Assembly (NCBI GenBank): GCA_024518585.1
Contig: JANIHI010000007.1
Location: 19,950 to 83,949, forward strand
Reading direction: 5' to 3'
Source: Methanolinea sp.
GTDB lineage: Archaea > Halobacteriota > Methanomicrobia > Methanomicrobiales > Methanospirillaceae
Length of the DNA: 64,000 nucleotides
Below are positions 29,609-38,530 of this stretch, in pieces. The position numbers and the translations under genes were made by a program. Positions within the stretch are counted from its first letter, which is position 1. Each line of letters opens with the position of its first letter. The notes under the pieces were generated by a model. It had not been told where the DNA came from. It ran no database searches and saw nothing but the letters and a program-made list of their open reading frames with translations.

Positions 29609-30841
29609 TCATCCCCCGGGACCCTTCGTCACAGGAAACAGCATCTCCTGTGTCGTCGGGGGTTTCACGTGGAGGATCTCTGACGCCGCGAGAGAGACCT
29701 CCCCGCGGGTCTCCGGGAGGGTATAGACCCCGATCTTCCACTGGGCCCGGCGCGTCTCGCTGAGGGTATGGACCAGAGGGGAGACGAGGGAGAGGGGGAC
29801 TGTCCGGGTGCGGTTCCTGACCGGGACCGACAGGACGAGGTCGCCGGGGAATGGGGGGATGTCGACCATCACGCACCAGGCAGGCACACCCGCCAGTTCA
29901 GCGATCCGGGCCGAGATCTCCCGCCGCCGCGTATAGGAGAATTCAGCGGCAAGGCGGGGCGCGTTGACCTGGTCCTGGCCCACGGAGAGGGCACGTTTGA
30001 AAAGTCTCCTCTCGTAGATGCGGCACGCCAGCTCGCGTGCCACCGGGTGGGGGGAGGTGAGGAGTGCCTGCATGCAGGACGAGTCGTCACCACGGACGAT
30101 GGGGAGTAACCTCTCAGGGAAGTGGTCCCCGACGTGGGCCATGACGGCTTCCTGGAACATCATCTCCCCGATCCGGCTGACATGGTGGAAGTACACCGAG
30201 GGGCGCATGAGGGTCCGGGCAATGAGGAGGGACTCGGCGGCCTGCACACCGGCCTCGGCAAGGACCATCTTCTCCCCTTCGAGGGATATGCTCCGGATCA
30301 GGCGGTGCGCATCAACGGTCCCGTAGGGGGCCCCCGTGTAGTGGGCGTCCCGGAGGAGGTAATCCATCCTGTCCACGTCGAGGTCGCCGTGGATGATCCC
30401 TGAGAGGGGGTGCCGGCCCTGGACGACGCTGACAACGTCCCCGGGATCGATACCTGCACTTTCGAGCGCTTCCCGCGTCTTTCCCTCGCAGACGAAGTAC
30501 TGGACATCGTGGTGACGGATGCCAAGGAACTCCTCGGAGAGAGGCTCGATGGCATGGGAGAAGGGGCCGTGCCCGATGTCGTGGAGGAGGGCCGCCGCTG
30601 TGACAAGAGCCCTCTCGGCCGCCGGGAGACGGAGCTGATGTGCCATGACCCCTGCCAGGTGCATCGTCCCGAGGGAATGCTCAAAACGGGTATGGTGGGC
30701 ACCGGGATAGACGAGGTAAGAGAAACCCAGCTGCCGGATGTAGCGGAGGCGCTGGAGAACGGGGAGGTCGAGGAGGGGGAGGAGGGGGCTTTCGACCTCC
30801 ACGTACCCGTGGACAGGGTCCTTGATGATCTTTGTGCCCAT
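29609..30841 (-). CDS. HD-domain phosphohydrolase (dGTPase-like)
   Basis: [43 protein letters not shown]. Confidence 0.88.
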   Translation of the reverse strand: MGTKIIKDPVHGYVEVESPLLPLLDLPVLQRLRYIRQLGFSYLVYPGAHHTRFEHSLGTMHLAGVMAHQLRLPAAERALVTAAALLHDIGHGPFSHAIEPLSEEFLGIRHHDVQYFVCEGKTREALESAGIDPGDVVSVVQGRHPLSGIIHGDLDVDRMDYLLRDAHYTGAPYGTVDAHRLIRSISLEGEKMVLAEAGVQAAESLLIARTLMRPSVYFHHVSRIGEMMFQEAVMAHVGDHFPERLLPIVRGDDSSCMQALLTSPHPVARELACRIYERRLFKRALSVGQDQVNAPRLAAEFSYTRRREISARIAELAGVPAWCVMVDIPPFPGDLVLSVPVRNRTRTVPLSLVSPLVHTLSETRRAQWKIGVYTLPETRGEVSLAASEILHVKPPTTQEMLFPVTKGPGG

Positions 30842-30885
30842 CCGGAAGAACAGTCATCTCCCGAGGGGATAAAGTACAGAGCAGC

Positions 30886-31803
30886 ATGATCGTTTTCCTG
30901 TCCGGGGGAACGGGTACCCCCAAGATGGTCCGCGGGATGCGGGAGGTCCTGCCGGACGAAGAGATCACGGTAATCGTCAATACCGCCGAGGACCTGTGGA
31001 TCCCGGGCGGGTTCCTCTCTCCCGATATCGACACCCTCCTCTACCTCTTTGCCGGTTCGCTCAATACCGATACCTGGTGGGGAATAAAAGGCGATTCCTG
31101 CCATACCCACCAGGAACTCCTCCGCCTGGGGGTCGATGAATATATCACGGTCGGCGACCGGGACCGGGCCATCCACATTGCGCGGGGAGAGATGCTCCGG
31201 AAAGGCCTGACACTGACGGAGGCGACCCTTGCCCTCGGCAGGGCACTCGGCGTCAAAGCCCGCATACTCCCCATGACAGACTCGCCGGTCGCGACGATGG
31301 TCAGGGCGGGGGGAAGGGAGATCCATTTCCAGGAATACTGGGTCCGCCACCGGGGGAGGATCGGGATAGACGAGGTGATCCGGCGCTGGGAGGTCCCGCC
31401 CCGGGCAACGCCCGAAGTCCTCTCCTCCCTGCGCGAGGCCCGGGGTGTCATTATCGGGCCGAGCAATCCGATCTCGAGCATCCTTCCGATCCTCGAGTGC
31501 GAGGGGGTCAGGCAAGCCCTCCGGAACGTACCCGTCGTCGCGGTGAGTCCTTTCATAGGGGATTCTCCCATCAGCGGCCCGGCAGCGGCCCTCATGCGGG
31601 CACGGGGTTACTCTCCCGACTCGGCGGGGACCTGCGAGGTCTACGCCGGGCTGGTGGACTACTTCATCCAGGACATTCGTGACCCCTTTCCCGTGGATGG
31701 TTCAATCCGTGCCGATACCCTGATGGACAGGCCCCGCATCGCCGCGGATCTTGCGTCCCTTTCCCTCACCCTCCTCTCAAAGGGTAGGACAAGGGACAGA
31801 TAG
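30886..31803 (+). CDS. cofD: 2-phospho-L-lactate transferase (coenzyme F420 biosynthesis)
   Basis: [22 protein letters not shown]...[24 protein letters not shown]...GPSNPISSI. Confidence 0.95.
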   Translation: MIVFLSGGTGTPKMVRGMREVLPDEEITVIVNTAEDLWIPGGFLSPDIDTLLYLFAGSLNTDTWWGIKGDSCHTHQELLRLGVDEYITVGDRDRAIHIARGEMLRKGLTLTEATLALGRALGVKARILPMTDSPVATMVRAGGREIHFQEYWVRHRGRIGIDEVIRRWEVPPRATPEVLSSLREARGVIIGPSNPISSILPILECEGVRQALRNVPVVAVSPFIGDSPISGPAAALMRARGYSPDSAGTCEVYAGLVDYFIQDIRDPFPVDGSIRADTLMDRPRIAADLASLSLTLLSKGRTRDR

Positions 31804-31849
31804 GGTTTTTACCCCGCCGGCTGACATTCGTGAAAGGAGCGGGAGGATT

Positions 31850-33112
31850 ATGAGCATCTTTCGATCTCTCAAGGGCGTCCTTGCCGGGGGAGGGGAGGAG
31901 ACCGGAACCGAAGAAGAACAGGGGCGCGTGGAGAGCGTGCGCAACGCCCTGATTTACGGTGATATTGAAGCACGATGGAACGCGATCCGTGCTGCCGGGG
32001 AACTCGGGGACGCGTTCATCGACCCCCTCATCCATGCCCTCCAGGACGAGCACTGGATTATCCGTCGGGGAGCCGCACAGACCCTGGCCGCCATTGGTGC
32101 CCCGGCGGTCCCCCCCCTCATCGAGATGCTGGGGTGCGAGGACGACTCGGTCCGCCGGGAAGTCCTCCGGGCCTTCGTCGCGATCGGCGAGCCGGCAGTC
32201 GACCCCCTGATCCGGGCCCTGTCGCGCGACTCGGCAGCCATCCGGCAGGGCGCAGCCCAGATTCTCGGGCAGATGGGCGTGGACCGTGCCGTCCGCCCCC
32301 TCATCGAGGCCCTCAGGGATCCTGACCCGGGTGTCCGCCGCGAGGCTGCCCTCGCCCTCAAGCAGGCAGGGCACCCTGATGCCGTCGGCCCCCTGGTCAC
32401 CCTCCTCGGGGACGAGTCAGGGTACGTCCGGATTGCCGCGGCAGAAGCCCTCTGTTCCCTCGGGACCGTTGCAATCGATCCCCTCGTTGCTGCCCTCGCG
32501 CATCCCCAGCCCGAGCTCCGCCAGAGGGCCGGTCTGGCACTCGTCTCCATCGGCTCACCCGCCCTCGACTCCCTCCTTGCTGCCCTCGGCCACGAAGACC
32601 CCCTCATCCGGCAGGGAGCGGCCGGTGTCCTGGGCAGGATCGGTGACTCCCGGGCAGTGCAGGCCCTCATCCGCCTCCTCGGCGACAGGGAGAGGAAAGT
32701 CCGGCAGGAAGCCGTCAGGGCACTTGCTGCCCTGGGATACCCGTCCATCCCGTCCCTTGTGACGGCCTTCCGGGAGGGGGATGTCATCGTGCGGAACTGC
32801 GCGATGGAGGCCCTCTGGCTCATCGGCGGCCCCGCGATCCGGCCCCTGATTGAGGTCCTTGATGACCCGTCTGGCGAGGTCAGGCAGAGGACTGCCCTCC
32901 TACTCGGGGAGATGGGTGACCCTTCCGCCACCGAGGCCCTCGCGCGGGTTCTGACTGACCCGGTACCTGCCGTCCGCCGGGAGGCATTCGAGGCGCTGGA
33001 GAAGATCCGGAAGAACCAGCAGGCATCGGGGAACCAGGCAAAGGCAGGGAATTCGCAGGAGACGGGGAGAGAGAGGGCGGCCGAGGGGAAGAAGAAGGGC
33101 GGGGCCTGGTAG
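31850..33112 (+). CDS. HEAT-repeat protein (PBS lyase-like), about 12 repeat units
   Basis: Start MSIFRSLKGVLAGGGEE; repeats DDSVRREVLRAFVAIGEPAVDPLIRAL etc. Confidence 0.85.
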   Translation: MSIFRSLKGVLAGGGEETGTEEEQGRVESVRNALIYGDIEARWNAIRAAGELGDAFIDPLIHALQDEHWIIRRGAAQTLAAIGAPAVPPLIEMLGCEDDSVRREVLRAFVAIGEPAVDPLIRALSRDSAAIRQGAAQILGQMGVDRAVRPLIEALRDPDPGVRREAALALKQAGHPDAVGPLVTLLGDESGYVRIAAAEALCSLGTVAIDPLVAALAHPQPELRQRAGLALVSIGSPALDSLLAALGHEDPLIRQGAAGVLGRIGDSRAVQALIRLLGDRERKVRQEAVRALAALGYPSIPSLVTAFREGDVIVRNCAMEALWLIGGPAIRPLIEVLDDPSGEVRQRTALLLGEMGDPSATEALARVLTDPVPAVRREAFEALEKIRKNQQASGNQAKAGNSQETGRERAAEGKKKGGAW

Positions 33113-33134
33113 GGGAGGGGACGCCTCCCCGCGG

Positions 33135-33656
33135 TCAGGGAGCGAGGAAAAACCGCGTATCGAGGGAGAAGGCCGGGACTTCCATTCCCCTGACCTGGAC
33201 GAGGTATTCACCCGGTTCCCACCGTTCCGTGTCCCACTCGTACGACCAGCTGTTGAATGCCGTCCCGTCTGACTTTTCAACCGTTGCAATACCCGCCGTC
33301 CCCGAGACCGGGAGGCTTTGGCTCTTCCCCGTCGGGAAGAAGGAGACAGACCGCACCTCGACGAGGATATGGTTACCAGGGGAGAGGATGGTTGGTCCCG
33401 AGAGCCGGATACGTGACCCCGCGGGGTACGTGGTCCCCGGAACGAACGGGGCGGGGGAGAGGGGACCTGTCTCCCGCTCCGGCGGGACGGTCAACTTTTC
33501 ACTCTGGTCTTCCCCCGGCAGGGCCCCCGGTGTCCCGTTGTGCGGGGCGGGGGGAGAGCCTGGCACCGCCAGGGGGGCATTTCCCCAGAGGCATCCCGCA
33601 GTGACGGCCACGGTTGCCACGATGACGAGCAGGAGGTACTTCGTGCAATCCATCAC
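33135..33656 (-). CDS. Putative lipoprotein
   Basis: KYLLLVIVATVAVTAGCLWG lipobox, Ig-like/DUF3821-type C-terminal region. Confidence 0.65.
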   Translation of the reverse strand: MMDCTKYLLLVIVATVAVTAGCLWGNAPLAVPGSPPAPHNGTPGALPGEDQSEKLTVPPERETGPLSPAPFVPGTTYPAGSRIRLSGPTILSPGNHILVEVRSVSFFPTGKSQSLPVSGTAGIATVEKSDGTAFNSWSYEWDTERWEPGEYLVQVRGMEVPAFSLDTRFFLAP

Positions 33657-33765
33657 CAGGTGAATGAGCCCCTTCCATCAAGAAAGTTGTCCCCTGGTGC
33701 ATGACCGGCCCCATCGATATCCATAAGCCGGTCGCTGACCAAGGAGATGGAGTAAAAGGTGTGCA

Positions 33766-34413
33766 ATGCCCCCAAAGGATGTGGCATCTCCCAGAGAAAC
33801 GGTCATACTCTCGCTGAACAGCAAGTTCCCCGTGATGAGGAGGCTTTTTGGCGTCAGGAAGATCGGGATATTCGGATCCCTCGCCCGGGGGGAGGACCGG
33901 CCGGAGAGCGACGTTGACATCGAGGTCGAGTTCGAGACAGGAATGGACACCTACCAGAACTTCGTGGGGCTCGCCTTCTTCCTCGAAGAGACCCTCGGGC
34001 GCCGCGTCGACCTCGTCATGTCGCGGGTCCTCGCGTCGTTTCTGCGCCCCGAGCTTGGCGCCCAGTACGCAACGATGAGCAGGGACAAGGTCTACCTCGG
34101 CCGCATCCTCGAGGAGATGGCATACCTCTCGCACAGGACACGGGGGGTTTCCTTCCGCGATTTCCAGAAAGACGAGACCCTCCGGCGGGCTGTCGAGAGG
34201 AGCCTCGAGGTCATCGCGGAATCGGCATCGCGTGTCTCACCGGAGTGCCGGAGAGATGCCCCGAAAGTCCCCTGGAAGGAACTCGAAGCCCTGAAATCGC
34301 ACCTCCTGCACCCCTACTTCTCGGTCGACGGGGGCCTTGTCTGGAACGTCCTCAACGTCTTTCTCCCGGCTGCCGAACCCCCAATACGCTCGGTCCACTC
34401 GCGGATGTCGTGA
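33766..34413 (+). CDS. Fused MNT-type nucleotidyltransferase (MntA-like) and HepT-like (DUF86) protein
   Basis: IGIFGSLARGEDRPESDVDIEVEF (GSX10DXD) followed in the same ORF by RDKVYLGRILEEMAYLSHRTRGVSFRDFQKDETLRRAVERSLEVIAESASRVSPECRRDAPKVPWKELEALKSHLLHPYFSVD (HepT). Confidence 0.85.
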   Translation: MPPKDVASPRETVILSLNSKFPVMRRLFGVRKIGIFGSLARGEDRPESDVDIEVEFETGMDTYQNFVGLAFFLEETLGRRVDLVMSRVLASFLRPELGAQYATMSRDKVYLGRILEEMAYLSHRTRGVSFRDFQKDETLRRAVERSLEVIAESASRVSPECRRDAPKVPWKELEALKSHLLHPYFSVDGGLVWNVLNVFLPAAEPPIRSVHSRMS

Positions 34414-34447
34414 GGATATTGCCCTGCCCGGGGAGGGTGGGGTATCG

Positions 34448-34455
34448 TTTATAAG
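34448..34455 (+). promoter_or_regulatory. Candidate TATA box (tttataag)
   Basis: AT-rich hexamer in GC-rich surroundings upstream of the 34525 gene. Confidence 0.35.
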
Positions 34456-34524
34456 TAACCAGCGCCGACCTTTCAACGAAAACCGGTTGCGATGACTCCC
34501 CGCCGGACAACCAGGCCGTGACCA

Positions 34525-35505
34525 ATGAACCAGACATTCAACATCTCCCCACCCCTGCGGGACCTCCTCGCGTATACCCAGGAGCTGCTGGGAACCGAGG
34601 TCCAGCTCGTGCGAAGGACGGATGTCCCTCCCCACGGCCTCCTCATCGATGACGTCACGTACGGCACGGGGAAGAACGTCATCGCATTCTCAAGCGCGCT
34701 CCTGGGAACACTCAAGGACTATACCATATGCCGGAACTGCCTGGAACTCCTTGCCCGCGGGTGTGCATCGAGGAGGGGGAACTACAAGGTCATTGCATTC
34801 TCCCGCGAGAGTGCGCTGGCCGGCTGCCGCCAGATCTACCTTGACGTCCTCAAGGACGAGGGCACGAGGAACCTTTCTGTCTGGCAGAAGAAGCAGCTCG
34901 TCTTCCTCCTGTACATGCTTTTCTGCGAGGTCTTCTCCGAGATGCCCCTGAGGCTGCTTGCCGACATCGTCATTGCACGCAAGTTCCCCCTCCTCCGCAA
35001 CGCCCAGGTCTATTTCCTCCTCAAGGAGAGCATGCGGGACATGCACGACCTCGTCCCTGTCAAGGAATTCCTGCCCCAGCGGTACTTCGTGCTCCACAAC
35101 GGCATCTACTACGCACGGGACATGCTCCTTGCCTATATCCTCTCGGAGTACAAGTTGAACCCTGTCATCAACATCCCCGAACTCCAGCGGTTCCGCAACC
35201 TCGACATGAAGGAGATGATGACCCACCGGTGGAGCCGGTCTCCCTGGTACCACACGAAGGTCGTTGGCGATGCCCTCTCCAACATGCTCAAGCGGACTAT
35301 CACGATGGATACCGAGGCAGAATTTTCCGAGACCTACTTTCACGATCTCTATCTCCTCTCCACCGAGATTCCTGTCCGCTGGTGGGTGATGGTGGGGATG
35401 CAGGACTGGTTCCTGTGGGACACCCCCGAAGGGAGGAGGACTGTACTCGCCACCCAGTCCTCGATCGAAAAGTTCGTTCGGGAAGAGATCTTCGGTCCCG
35501 ACTGA
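34525..35505 (+). CDS. Conserved hypothetical protein
   Basis: 326-aa ORF; contains YTICRNCLELLARGC and no family recognised by eye. Confidence 0.7.
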   Translation: MNQTFNISPPLRDLLAYTQELLGTEVQLVRRTDVPPHGLLIDDVTYGTGKNVIAFSSALLGTLKDYTICRNCLELLARGCASRRGNYKVIAFSRESALAGCRQIYLDVLKDEGTRNLSVWQKKQLVFLLYMLFCEVFSEMPLRLLADIVIARKFPLLRNAQVYFLLKESMRDMHDLVPVKEFLPQRYFVLHNGIYYARDMLLAYILSEYKLNPVINIPELQRFRNLDMKEMMTHRWSRSPWYHTKVVGDALSNMLKRTITMDTEAEFSETYFHDLYLLSTEIPVRWWVMVGMQDWFLWDTPEGRRTVLATQSSIEKFVREEIFGPD

Positions 35506-35545
35506 AGTCCTGGAGGGGGGCTTTTTCTCCGCGTCATTGTTCCCC

Positions 35546-35573
35546 CATGAAAATGGCAGATGCCACTTTCATG
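35546..35573. repeat. Intergenic near-perfect palindrome catgaaaatggcagatgccactttcatg
   Basis: 13-bp stem with one A/C mismatch and 2-nt loop, upstream of aspS. Confidence 0.7.
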
Positions 35574-35663
35574 AATGGTGATGCGTGTGTCCTTGAGAGA
35601 GACTCATGTGGCTTTTTTGGAAAAACCCATTATCCCAGAGCCACCATACGTACTGGATTTCAT

Positions 35664-36956
35664 ATGCGGATACCGATAAAGGAGGTCACTCCCGGGTGCG
35701 AGAGGGCAGAGGTGTGTGGTTTTGTTCACGAGGTCCGGGACCTGGGAGGCCTTGTTTTCCTCCTCGTTCGGGACCGCACCGGGATCATCCAGGTAACGGT
35801 GCCCAAGAAGAAAGTCGCAGAAGACGTCCTTTGTGCCGTCAGGGATGTCTCCCGCGAGTCGATCGTCAGGGTGTCAGGCACGGTCAAGGCCATCGACAAG
35901 GCGCCGGGCGGGCGCGAGCTGGTCCCGGAATCATTCGAGATCATCAGCCGGGCCGAGAGCCCCCTCCCCCTGGACGTGGCCGAGAAGGTGCCTGCCGAAC
36001 TGGACACGCGCCTCGATTCGCGGTTCCTCGATGCCCGGCGTCCCCGGGTCGCTGCCGTGTTCCATATCAGGAGCGTTCTTGCCCGGACAATCCATGAATA
36101 CCTTTTTTCAGCCGGTTTTGTGAATATCACGACCCCCAAGATCGTGGCGGCAGCCACGGAGGGAGGGACCGAGCTCTTCCCCATCGCTTACTTCGAGAAG
36201 GAGGCGTTCCTCAACCAGAGCCCCCAGCTTTACAAGCAGATGATGATGGGTGCCGGGTTTGAGAAAGTCTTTGAGATAGGTCCCATATTCCGGGCCGAGG
36301 AGCACAATACCACCAAGCACCTCAACGAGGCCACCTCGGTTGACGTCGAGGTCTCGTATGCCGACCACCACCACGTCATGGCGCTCCTCGAAGACCTCCT
36401 CGTCACCCTCTACCGCAGGGTCGACGAAGAGTGCCGGCCGTTCCTTGATGCAATGGAGATCAAGGACTTTTCCGTGCCCTCATGCCCGTTCCCGCGCCTC
36501 CCGTATGACGAGGCGATCGCGATTGCCCAGAAGAAGACGGATGAACAGGTGACGTACGGTGATGACATCGGGACTGCTGCCGAAAAGGCGATCGGGGAGG
36601 AGATGGGAGGGCACTACTTCATCGTCGACTGGCCGACCGCCATCAAGCCCTACTATGCAATGCCCTACGAGGATGACCCCTCGATCTGCAAGGCATTTGA
36701 CCTCATGCACCCGCGGATGGAGCTCTCTTCCGGTGCCCAGCGCGTCCACCAGTACGACCTCCTTGTACGCCAGATCCAGTCCAAGGGTCTGAACCCCGAC
36801 AACTTCTCCTTCTACCTTCTGCCTTTCCGGTACGGCATGCCCCCCCACGCCGGCTGGGGACTCGGGATGGAACGGCTCGTCATGACGATGCTTGGTCTCT
36901 CCAACATCCGGGAAGCCGTCCTCTTCCCCCGGGACCGCCACCGCCTCGTCCCATGA
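35664..36956 (+). CDS. aspS: Aspartyl-tRNA synthetase (archaeal type)
   Basis: LLVRDRTGIIQVTVPKK, SPQLYKQMMMGAGFEKVFEIGPIFRAEEHNTTKHLNE, GWGLGMERLVMTMLGLSNIREAVLFPRDRHRL. Confidence 0.95.
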   Translation: MRIPIKEVTPGCERAEVCGFVHEVRDLGGLVFLLVRDRTGIIQVTVPKKKVAEDVLCAVRDVSRESIVRVSGTVKAIDKAPGGRELVPESFEIISRAESPLPLDVAEKVPAELDTRLDSRFLDARRPRVAAVFHIRSVLARTIHEYLFSAGFVNITTPKIVAAATEGGTELFPIAYFEKEAFLNQSPQLYKQMMMGAGFEKVFEIGPIFRAEEHNTTKHLNEATSVDVEVSYADHHHVMALLEDLLVTLYRRVDEECRPFLDAMEIKDFSVPSCPFPRLPYDEAIAIAQKKTDEQVTYGDDIGTAAEKAIGEEMGGHYFIVDWPTAIKPYYAMPYEDDPSICKAFDLMHPRMELSSGAQRVHQYDLLVRQIQSKGLNPDNFSFYLLPFRYGMPPHAGWGLGMERLVMTMLGLSNIREAVLFPRDRHRLVP

Positions 36957-37891
36957 GACGCTCCATGGACCCTTTTGCATCTCTCCCCCTCCTCCCGACC
37001 ACCGTGGTGGGGAGTTATCCCGTCGAGAGGGGGAGGGGGCTTGCAGCGTTCCTTGACCCGTTCCGGCACGCCGTGCGTGTCGCGGTCGGGAGCCAGGTGC
37101 GGGCCGGAATCGACATCATCTCCGACGGGCAGGTGCGGGGTGACATGATCCAGGCGTTCTCCTCCCACCTGCCGGGGATCAGGGGCCAGGACGTGATCAA
37201 CCCGGTCCTCCCTGCCCCCGGCCCAATCACCGTGGGAGACACCCTCTATGCCCTTTCCTGCCACACGTGGGTCAAGGGCATCCTGACGGGCCCGACCACC
37301 CTCTCCCACGCCCTCCACATCGCAACCCCGGTATACCGGGACCGCGGTGACCTTGCACGGGACCTTGCCCGGGCACTTGCAGTCGAGGCCATTGCCCTCG
37401 AAAAGGCCGGCGTCTGCATGGTCCAGGTCGATGAACCGATCCTCTCGACGGGTGCCGCTGATATCGCCCGGGCAAGGGAGGCATTCTCTCTCCTTGCCGG
37501 CACCCTCCATGTTCCGGTGGCCCTCCACGTCTGCGGAGATTTGGCGGGGGTTATCGACGATCTCCTGCGTTTCCCGGTCGCTGTCCTTGACATCGAGTGT
37601 GCGAAGAGCCCGCAGAACCTGGACCTTCTCTCCGAAAAAGACCTGCAGGGGAGAAGGATTGCCGCCGGGTGCGTGGACTCGAGTGACCCGCGGGTCGAGA
37701 GCGTTGGAGAGATCAGGGGACGGGTCGAGAAGGCAGTGGACCGCTTTGGCCCCCACAATCTGCTCGTCGACCCTGACTGCGGTCTCCGGATGCTCCCCCC
37801 GGATGCAGCGTTCCAGAAACTCTCCAACATGGTGACTGCGGTACGGGAAGTCAGGGAAGGGTTAGGGGAACGTCAAAGGGATCCATCCTAG
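36953..37891 (+). CDS. Core methionine synthase (MetE C-terminal-domain-like archaeal enzyme)
   Basis: PTTVVGSYPVERG, ISDGQVRGDMIQAF, LTGPTTLSHAL, VQVDEPIL, HVCGDL, DPDCGL (Zn ligands). Confidence 0.85.
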   Translation: MRRSMDPFASLPLLPTTVVGSYPVERGRGLAAFLDPFRHAVRVAVGSQVRAGIDIISDGQVRGDMIQAFSSHLPGIRGQDVINPVLPAPGPITVGDTLYALSCHTWVKGILTGPTTLSHALHIATPVYRDRGDLARDLARALAVEAIALEKAGVCMVQVDEPILSTGAADIARAREAFSLLAGTLHVPVALHVCGDLAGVIDDLLRFPVAVLDIECAKSPQNLDLLSEKDLQGRRIAAGCVDSSDPRVESVGEIRGRVEKAVDRFGPHNLLVDPDCGLRMLPPDAAFQKLSNMVTAVREVREGLGERQRDPS

Positions 37892-38472
37892 ACGACCCGC
37901 GACGTCGTCGAGAGCTCTATCCCTTTCTCCGTGATATTGAAGGGGATGAGGCGCTTGGGGACCTGGCAGTTCCGGACCTTGTGGACGGCCAGCTGGCGTT
38001 CGATCTCGTTCATGAAGATGACTTCCTTCAACTCGATCACGACATCGGCAATCCGCATGATCCGAATCTCGTCCATGGGGATGTGGAGGTCACTGTAGAG
38101 GATGAACAGCGCATTTGCCTTTCGTCCCGCGATATCCCTTTTCACGAGGGAGAGAAAACTGACTGCGGCATCGATACCGTCCCTCGTGATGATCGAGGAG
38201 AGGGAGTCCACCACGATCCTGTCCCCTTTCATCAATCCCGGGAGGTCACCGAGGGGACTGGCCCGGGCGTCCACCATCCCGTCCTCGACCTCGCTGTCGA
38301 TCATCACGTACGTGCCCCCGGTCCCGTCTGCGCTCCAGAACTGGCGGGCCATGAGGTCGATGCCGGTCAGGGGAGAACCCTGGACGACGATTGTGCTCCC
38401 TGTCGGAAATCCTCCTTCCATGGCGAGATCCAGACCTGAAATACCTGTGGATCGCCGGTTCTCCCTGGGCAC
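37888..38472 (-). CDS. RecA/KaiC-superfamily ATPase-like protein with degenerate Walker A
   Basis: RRSTGISGLDLAMEGGFPTGSTIVVQGSPLTGIDLMARQFW...RIVVDSLSSII. Confidence 0.75.
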   Translation of the reverse strand: MPRENRRSTGISGLDLAMEGGFPTGSTIVVQGSPLTGIDLMARQFWSADGTGGTYVMIDSEVEDGMVDARASPLGDLPGLMKGDRIVVDSLSSIITRDGIDAAVSFLSLVKRDIAGRKANALFILYSDLHIPMDEIRIMRIADVVIELKEVIFMNEIERQLAVHKVRNCQVPKRLIPFNITEKGIELSTTSRVV

Positions 38473-38530
38473 CTTCTGTATCTCCGAAAAATTAGTATTT
38501 CAGTTACCACTCTTATAATCTTGCACAAAA

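Noticed and set aside
35229-35663. N-terminal extension of the AspS ORF
   Set aside because: It overlaps the 34525-35505 gene in another frame and includes the 35546 palindrome; AspS begins at MRIPIKEVTPGCERAEV (35664).
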